Source of the DNA: Onthophagus taurus
Lineage: Eukaryota > Arthropoda > Insecta > Coleoptera > Scarabaeidae
Direction: 5' to 3'
Assembly (NCBI RefSeq): GCF_036711975.1
Contig: NC_091971.1
Location: 23,815,501-23,879,500 of the forward strand
DNA: 64,000 nt
The notes under the pieces are model-generated. The model did no database searches. It saw only the letters and a list, made by a program, of their open reading frames with translations, and was not told where the DNA came from. The position numbers and the translations under genes were made by a program. Shown in pieces: positions 59,601 through 64,000 of the stretch (position 1 is its first letter; every line of letters starts with the position of its first letter).

Positions 59601-62600
59601 AAAAGAACAAGCACAATTGGAGCGTTAATACACAGCGATGGATGTGGACCCATTACTCCAGCCACTATAAATGGAGAGAGATATTTTCAAGTAATCTTAG
59701 ACGATTTCTAATAAACAAAAACGAAGCGGAAGATAATCTGAAAAGGTACGTAAGCGAACAAGAACGACAACATGGAGTTAAAATAAAGCGGATGCGACTA
59801 GATAATGGAGGTGAGTTTACTTCAAATAATTTTAAACATTATTGCTCAGAAACAGGCATAAAATTATAGTACACGATGAGTTATAGTCCTCAGATGAATG
59901 GAAAATCTGAGAGAATGAACAGAACGTTGTTAACTGTGATAAGAGCGAAACTAGTTGATTCAGGTATACCAAAGGAGTTATGGGGTGAAGCTTTAAGAGC
60001 ATCAGTTTACGAGATGAATCGAACTCCAACAACATCATTGGAAAGAAGAAAAACTCCGGCAATGATTTGGTACGGCAGAAACGACATTTCTAAAATTAAA
60101 GTTTTTGGATGCCAAACATGGGTAACAATTTTACCAAAAGGAGACAAACTTAGTCCAAGGGCAAAAGAAGCAGTGATGGTAGGTTATTGTGGTGGAGGAT
60201 ACCGGATATGGTTACCAGAAGAAGGAAGGATTGTTAAATCAAGGGATGCACGGTTTGTGGAAGACATCATGCCTTACAAAGTTAAAAAGAACAGCAGCAT
60301 AGACGAAGTTACTCCAACAACTGTATTAATACCAATGTCTAAAGAAGGAGAAGAAAAGACTAATGAGGATGGAAATAGTAAGGAGATATTGGAAGGAGGT
60401 GGAGAAGCAGAGGAAGAAAATGAATCGAGAGGTACAGAGGAGGAAAGTGAAGAGGAAATGGAACAAAGAACGTCAAACTTTGGGAGAAAACTAAAGAAAC
60501 CTAGTAACTTACGAGATTATGAAATGTACACAGCTTATTGTTTATTAACACAGACTGAAGGACCAAAGAGTTACAAGGAAGCAATAAGTTCTCCAGAATG
60601 GAGGGAGGCAATAAATAAGGAATTGGAATCACACCGAAAATTGGCAACATGGACAGAAGTAGAATTACAAAAGGGACAAAAAGCAATCGAGACAAGTTGG
60701 GTTTTCACAACTAAGAGTGATGGAACGAAGAGTTTCAAGAAAAATTCATGAAAGGTTTAGACTTTAGTTATGCACCTGTGTGCAGGATGACAACGGTGAG
60801 GATTCTTTTATCAATGGCAGCACAAAACGACTGGATTCTGAAACAGATTGACGTTCCAACGGCATTTTTAAATAGTAATTTAGAAAATGATACTTACATT
60901 TATTTACCAGAAGGGCCAAAGACAAAAACTAAAGTGGGGAAATTGAATAGAGCTCTGTACGGATTGCGAGGCGCACCAAAGGTTTGGAATAATAAGTTTA
61001 CCGACGTGATGGAAAAACTTGGGTTTTATCAATCAAAATATGATTTTTGCTTATATTGCAAAAAAAATATCATGTACTTTTTGTAGACGACGCATTGATC
61101 ACGGGAGAAGATATGGAAATGGAAGAATTAATAGTAGATTTGAAAAGGGAATTAGAAGTTAAAGTATTTCAAGATGAACTATAATTTTTGGGAATGTATA
61201 TTACCAAAACAGAAAACGGACTTAGAGTAAACCAACAGAAGATAATTGCAAGAATTTTGAGGGAGTTTAACATGGAACAATGTAGAAAGGTTTCTACACC
61301 TATGGAAGAAAATTTTACAAACGATGGCGAATTAGTAGAGACAGAAATTCCGTATAGACGACTGAAATGTAGTCTGATGTACATTGCAGTGACCACAGGA
61401 CCGGATTTGTCTTACTCAGTATCATATCTGAGTAGATACTTGGATAAACCAACCGCTATGGTATGGAAGGCCGGAAAAAGGGTATTGCGGTATTTAAATG
61501 ATACGAAAGACTTAGGGATTTGTTTTGAAAAAAGAAAAGGTCAGTTGGAAGGTTACAGCGATGCAGATTGGGGAGGTGATAAAGAAACAAGAAAGAGTGT
61601 TAGTGGTTTTGTTTGTTTTCACGCGGGAAATCCAGTGGCATGGCACTCAAAGAAGCAAAACTGCGTGGCTCTTTCCTCAATGGAAGCAAAGTACGTGTCC
61701 GCCAGCGTTTCAGCCCAATAAATAGTAAACTTGAAAGGTATTTTATCAGAGTTTATAACTGATGTTAAGCCAGTGATTCTTAATGTGGACAACTTGAGTG
61801 CAATATCAATGATTAAAACATTCGAAAATTCGAAACGGGGAAAACATATAGACATTCGATATCATTATGTTGTGTTTAAATAATGAGGTTAATGTGAAAT
61901 ATGTTAATAGTGATCAAAATGTAACAGATTTGTTAACCAAACCGTTAGGAAAACAAAAATTTGTAAACTTAAGAAAAATTAGTTGTAACTTGAAGCAACA
62001 TCATAATTTAAAATGTAAATTATTCGTTGAGGAGGCGTGTTAGGGATATTAGTTATTTGAGGGTTATAAGTTTTTAACAGTTGGCATTACGAAAAGTCTG
62101 TTAAGTAAGAAACAATAATTAGCGCGGATTGTATAAAGAAACCAAAAACTGTAATAGGTATTGTTGGTGTGAATATAAAAGACAGTATAGTTGTGTAAAG
62201 TGGGTGTTTTCTTCAACTACCCATAATATATCCGTTACTTTACGGACACACTGTATAATAAAACAGTTTCATTCAAACCATAAGGTGATTAGATAATTGT
62301 TTACTTACTTGTTTATCCAAAGTAACTTCTAATTCCAATTCACCAGGACTTAATAAAAAATCTTTTCTAACAACGGTACACGGTTGTCTACCCTGTTTAG
62401 TGGGAGCGTATTGTATTTTACGAATAGCCATGGTGATGGTGCTGCGTTTGTGAGCTCTATCAGATTCGTTCTCACCGACAAAGATCTTAATGTAATAGTG
62501 AACGCCGCAGGGTTGGCCGCCCTCGTCTGGGCCTGTTTGCAGCATAACGGAGGCCGGCGAGCTCGATGGCAAAATAAACGTGAAAGGGTACGCATTACTA

Positions 62601-62808
62601 CCCAATTTCTTTAATAGTTTTTCTTGTAGTTTCGTCGTTGTTGGTTGTTTCTCCGAGGGTGGATATATTTGCTCTGAAACTAGGTGTAGGTCCTTTTGGA
62701 AATTGAGGCCCATTATTTCATCTTCCTCCCGACCGTAACGGAAACTGCATACTACTTGACCAAATACCTTTCTGTATTTGTAATCTTCGTCAATAGCAAC
62801 TACACCAT
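53586..62808 (-). CDS. Arrestin (visual/phosrestin type), partial: last five exons
   Basis: Exons in transcript order: 62808-62309, 54318-54161, 54100-53957, 53894-53759, 53693-53586. They give 348 residues and a stop, all phases consistent. The first ~40-50 residues are coded beyond the window; nothing like them lies in 62809-64000. Recognisable arrestin blocks are [83 protein letters not shown] and [20 protein letters not shown]. Arrestins bind activated phosphorylated GPCRs (rhodopsin in photoreceptors) and end signalling. The C-terminal tail ([13 protein letters not shown]... NDLEPFLS) is short and acidic without an obvious LIEF-type clathrin box, favouring a visual over a beta-arrestin. 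One intron of 7,990 bp is a transposon nest; the others are 60-65 bp. Confidence 0.93.
53759..53894 (-). CDS. Arrestin exon (C-domain end)
   Basis: Reads [20 protein letters not shown] to [10 protein letters not shown], donor gtattt, phase 0. Confidence 0.92.
53957..54100 (-). CDS. Arrestin exon (C-domain middle)
   Basis: Reads [20 protein letters not shown] to [10 protein letters not shown], phase 2 on both sides. Confidence 0.9.
54161..54318 (-). CDS. Arrestin exon (C-domain start)
   Basis: Acceptor ttttag; reads [20 protein letters not shown] to [10 protein letters not shown], donor gtaag, phase 2. Confidence 0.92.
54516..56565 (-). mobile_element. Tc1-like transposon inserted in the DD39D element
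   Basis: TIRs CAGTGACTTACATAAATGAT (54516) and inverse CAGTGACTCACATAAGTGAT (56565), with TA on both sides. Joining the flanks restores '...gagttatgacgtcatcga', present uninterrupted (inverted) at 58975-58995. The minus-strand transposase in two main pieces: 55830-55372 ([35 protein letters not shown]) and 55288-54774 ([47 protein letters not shown]). A stop after SLQKT, the change to VGESKFN where FSDESKF is usual, and a stop after CPKVI show it is dead. Confidence 0.88.
56094..56515. mobile_element. 422 bp MITE inserted in the Tc1-like element
   Basis: TIRs of ~125 bp: CAGCGTGTCCCGTATCTTCC at 56094 and its inverse ending 56515, through 'gcatcagagcattacacggt' to 'cgcacgggaactgttt', with TA duplicated (56092-56093, 56516-56517). 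The centre is GC-richer ('gtagcggaccggccgagggt'). Confidence 0.88.
56666..57647. repeat. Repeat block inside the DD39D element (hammerhead-like and ACTAG families, hAT-like MITE)
   Basis: In order: a terminal repeat with 'ctaccggtttcggtcctttt' (hammerhead-like, minus, 56770-56805), the inverted ACTAG repeat (57150-57245), the repeat copy with CTGAAGATGGCCAAGGGCCG at 57302-57331 and the uninterrupted TTAA at 57363-57366, then a unit shared with 37285-37450 (57498-57647). Confidence 0.7.
57302..57331 (+). ncRNA. Hammerhead-like motif
   Basis: CTGAAGA-T-GGCC-AAG-GGCC-GAAAC followed by TGGTTAGA. Same motif at 36211-36240 (+) and 34216-34245 (-). Confidence 0.35.
57648..58625 (-). pseudogene. DD39D mariner-type transposase
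   Basis: The minus strand starts [20 protein letters not shown], then an HTH with [19 protein letters not shown] and [11 protein letters not shown], then a catalytic region [26 protein letters not shown] and, after a TGA in place of the expected Trp, [20 protein letters not shown]. Thirty-nine residues separate the second and third catalytic Asp. It ends ...VQQITPD and TAG. At least one more frame break near 58250. Confidence 0.83.
59112..62228 (+). mobile_element. Ty1/copia LTR retrotransposon inserted in the DD39D right arm, 5'-deleted
   Basis: TATCC is duplicated at 59107-59111 and 62229-62233. The 3' LTR is 62038-62228 (TGTTAGGGATATTAGTTA...), preceded by a purine tract (ttgaggaggcg). 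The 5' end keeps only about 22 bp of LTR, then joins pol, so most of the 5' LTR, gag and part of the protease are gone. Plus-strand domains in order: GAG-pre-integrase [11 protein letters not shown], integrase ([28 protein letters not shown]), RT ([26 protein letters not shown]), RNase H ([21 protein letters not shown]). Several stops and frameshifts (about 59711, 60747, 61085). Confidence 0.92.
62309..62808 (-). CDS. Arrestin exon (N-domain)
   Basis: Acceptor tttttag (minus) before 62808; reads (g)at ggt = [20 protein letters not shown] and on to [12 protein letters not shown]. The donor gtaagt starts at 62308, phase 0. Confidence 0.93.
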
Positions 62809-63404
62809 CTAAAAATAAATAAATTATGAGAGAGGTGCTTCTAAGAATCGTTTATATTTTTTTGAAAGCGTAAAGTGTCGTTTACACGTTAAATTAAACA
62901 TCGAAAACAGAGGACCGTGATGTTTTTAATTAAAACTTTTGATGCGTAGGATTTTAAATTAATTACTGAACAGAAAACAATTTTAAATTAAGGTTATTTC
63001 AAAACAAAATTTCTGAATAGACTAATTAAATATTTTCATGCAAATTGAGTTAAAACAATTTAGTTTCGTAGAGGATGGAGTTAATTGGGGTTTTATTAAG
63101 ATGTTGTTTGGGTTGGAATTAATCTGTCGTTATGTTAGAATAGTTTAAAATAAGAAATATCTGGAATATAGAAATATATGGGGGAAATTTATTAACAATT
63201 TTTGGTAAATTTTCTTGGATGTTTTCGTATAATAACGAAGTAACCTTAAAACTCGTATTGATCATCTTTAATATACTCGAGTTGGCACTCAATATGATCT
63301 TGTTAGATTAAATCAAAAGAAAATAATTACAAATTTTAAATTCAAAACTATTATTAATAATTAGTTAATATAAAATGCACTGCAGCAGTGGGAATGTCAA
63401 TTGT
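62809..63404. other. Arrestin intron, nothing recognised
   Basis: AT-rich intron upstream of the arrestin exon at 62808. I looked for the N-terminal arrestin exon here and found none. Confidence 0.45.
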
Positions 63405-63720
63405 ATGTACAGGGTGGCTCAAATTCGATGTCCGAATAGGCTAGCTCAGAAACTATAAGAGTTAGAAAAAAAGTAGCTTACATGTCATGAACCGAAAATG
63501 CCGAAAACCTCAAAGCGCTATCGTCTTTTGTTTTTCCCCTGGAGGCCAAAATTGAAAATATCGTAAAACCAACAAGTGCAATTATCTTGGATATTATTAT
63601 ATGTGGAGTATTATAACTAAGATATTATATAGACATTTTTTTACAGAGAATTTCATGACGTAGTCAAAAAATTTTTTTCGGTTTTAAATTATGAGATATC
63701 ATGACAATTTTCGTTTTTTT
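63405..63720. repeat. Interspersed repeat, copy 2
   Basis: Direct partner of 45905-46265, starting TACAGGGTGGCTCAAATTCG. Confidence 0.7.
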
Positions 63721-63742
63721 AAATGGACAAACGTACATCAAA

Positions 63743-64000
63743 CATAGTTTCAACATTTTTGATCTGGGAATCGTTTTTAAGAACAACACAAAACTAAAAG
63801 ATATTATAATAAATTCTAAACAAAAAATAGACAATAACCAAAAGAATGGGGTCTACAAAATTAACTGCAACGAGTGCGATAACTATTATATAGGTCAAAC
63901 TGGTCGAAACCAAAGGACTAGACTAAATGAACACTTTAATAATAATAATTCAGCCGTAAATAAACATATAGTATCAACAATACATTCTACAAACACAATA
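63743..64000 (+). mobile_element. Penelope-like element, GIY-YIG endonuclease region (runs off the window)
   Basis: Open plus-strand frame to the window end: HSFNIFDLGIVFKNNTKLKD, then GVYKINCNECDNYYIGQTGR and TRLNEHFNNNNSAVNKHI. This is the GIY-YIG endonuclease of Penelope-like retroelements (GVY.I.C..C...YIGQT.R) with its CxxC pair. The upstream RT is absent, so the copy is 5'-truncated near 63740. No stop codon in the visible part. Confidence 0.85.

Larger units (their letters stand above)
54378..62253 (-). mobile_element. DD39D mariner-type transposon (outermost layer of the nest)
   Basis: Left end CAGTGTGTCCGTAAAGTAAC at 54378 and right end, inverse, at 62253, each flanked by TA (54376-54377 and 62254-62255). 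The arms are long: 54378-54513 plus 56568-56665 match, inverted, 58870-59111 plus 62229-62253 ('aatgattttatc.cctatatc', 'cagaaaaa', 'ccccatttttatt'). The minus-strand transposase lies at 58625-57648. The apparent 7.9 kb length is due to later insertions (Tc1, repeat block, copia). Confidence 0.88.

Noticed and set aside
62809-64000. Search for the missing N-terminal exon of arrestin
   Set aside because: No minus-strand sequence coding for the N-terminal arrestin strands with a proper donor was found. The exon must lie beyond the window.

Overview
This window is AT-rich animal nuclear DNA, almost certainly insect. It holds three spliced protein-coding genes, three tRNA-Glu genes and a very dense load of transposable elements. 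Insect origin is suggested by a ZAD-type C2H2 zinc-finger protein (the ZAD is an arthropod-specific expansion), a visual-type arrestin with insect-like sequence, 50-70 bp introns, and insect-typical transposons (piggyBac, Tc1/mariner, P-like, Penelope-like, copia, gypsy, jockey-like). A beetle is possible, but that is only an impression.

Layout. Positions 337-31054 (+) are a complete seven-exon MROH1 (maestro heat-like repeat) gene. Every splice junction reads in frame and gives a predicted 1616-residue protein. Three of its introns (784-8901, 10508-20996, 23298-30390) are swollen with transposons. Just past its poly(A) signal, 31196-31590 is a broken duplicate of the 5' part of the zinc-finger gene. 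A 6.5 kb repeat spacer follows, with a DD83E-type IS630/Tc1 transposon and a piggyBac-like element. Positions 38230-39945 (+) are a complete five-exon ZAD plus 12-finger C2H2 gene of 500 residues. Three minus-strand tRNA-Glu genes follow (two TTC, one CTC), mixed with a 1.2 kb palindromic element, a cut-and-paste transposon and MULE and hAT remnants. Positions 53586-62808 (-) are the last five exons of an arrestin whose first exon or exons lie beyond the window. One 8 kb intron of it is a multi-layer nest of transposons. The last ~280 bp are the endonuclease region of a Penelope-like element.

The genes do not form a pathway: MROH1 is a HEAT-repeat protein, the ZAD-ZNF a putative DNA-binding regulator, and the arrestin a phototransduction/GPCR-desensitising protein. 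What links the window is its repeat history. Because several elements interrupt recognisable copies of others, insertion order and target-site duplications can be read directly: piggyBac at TTAA with an empty paralogous site, copia inside a mariner-type element, Tc1 inside the same element, a MITE inside that Tc1, and a MITE inside a non-LTR RNase H region. Hammerhead-like hairpin motifs recur in several repeats. One TIR-bounded element carries a 225 bp minisatellite.
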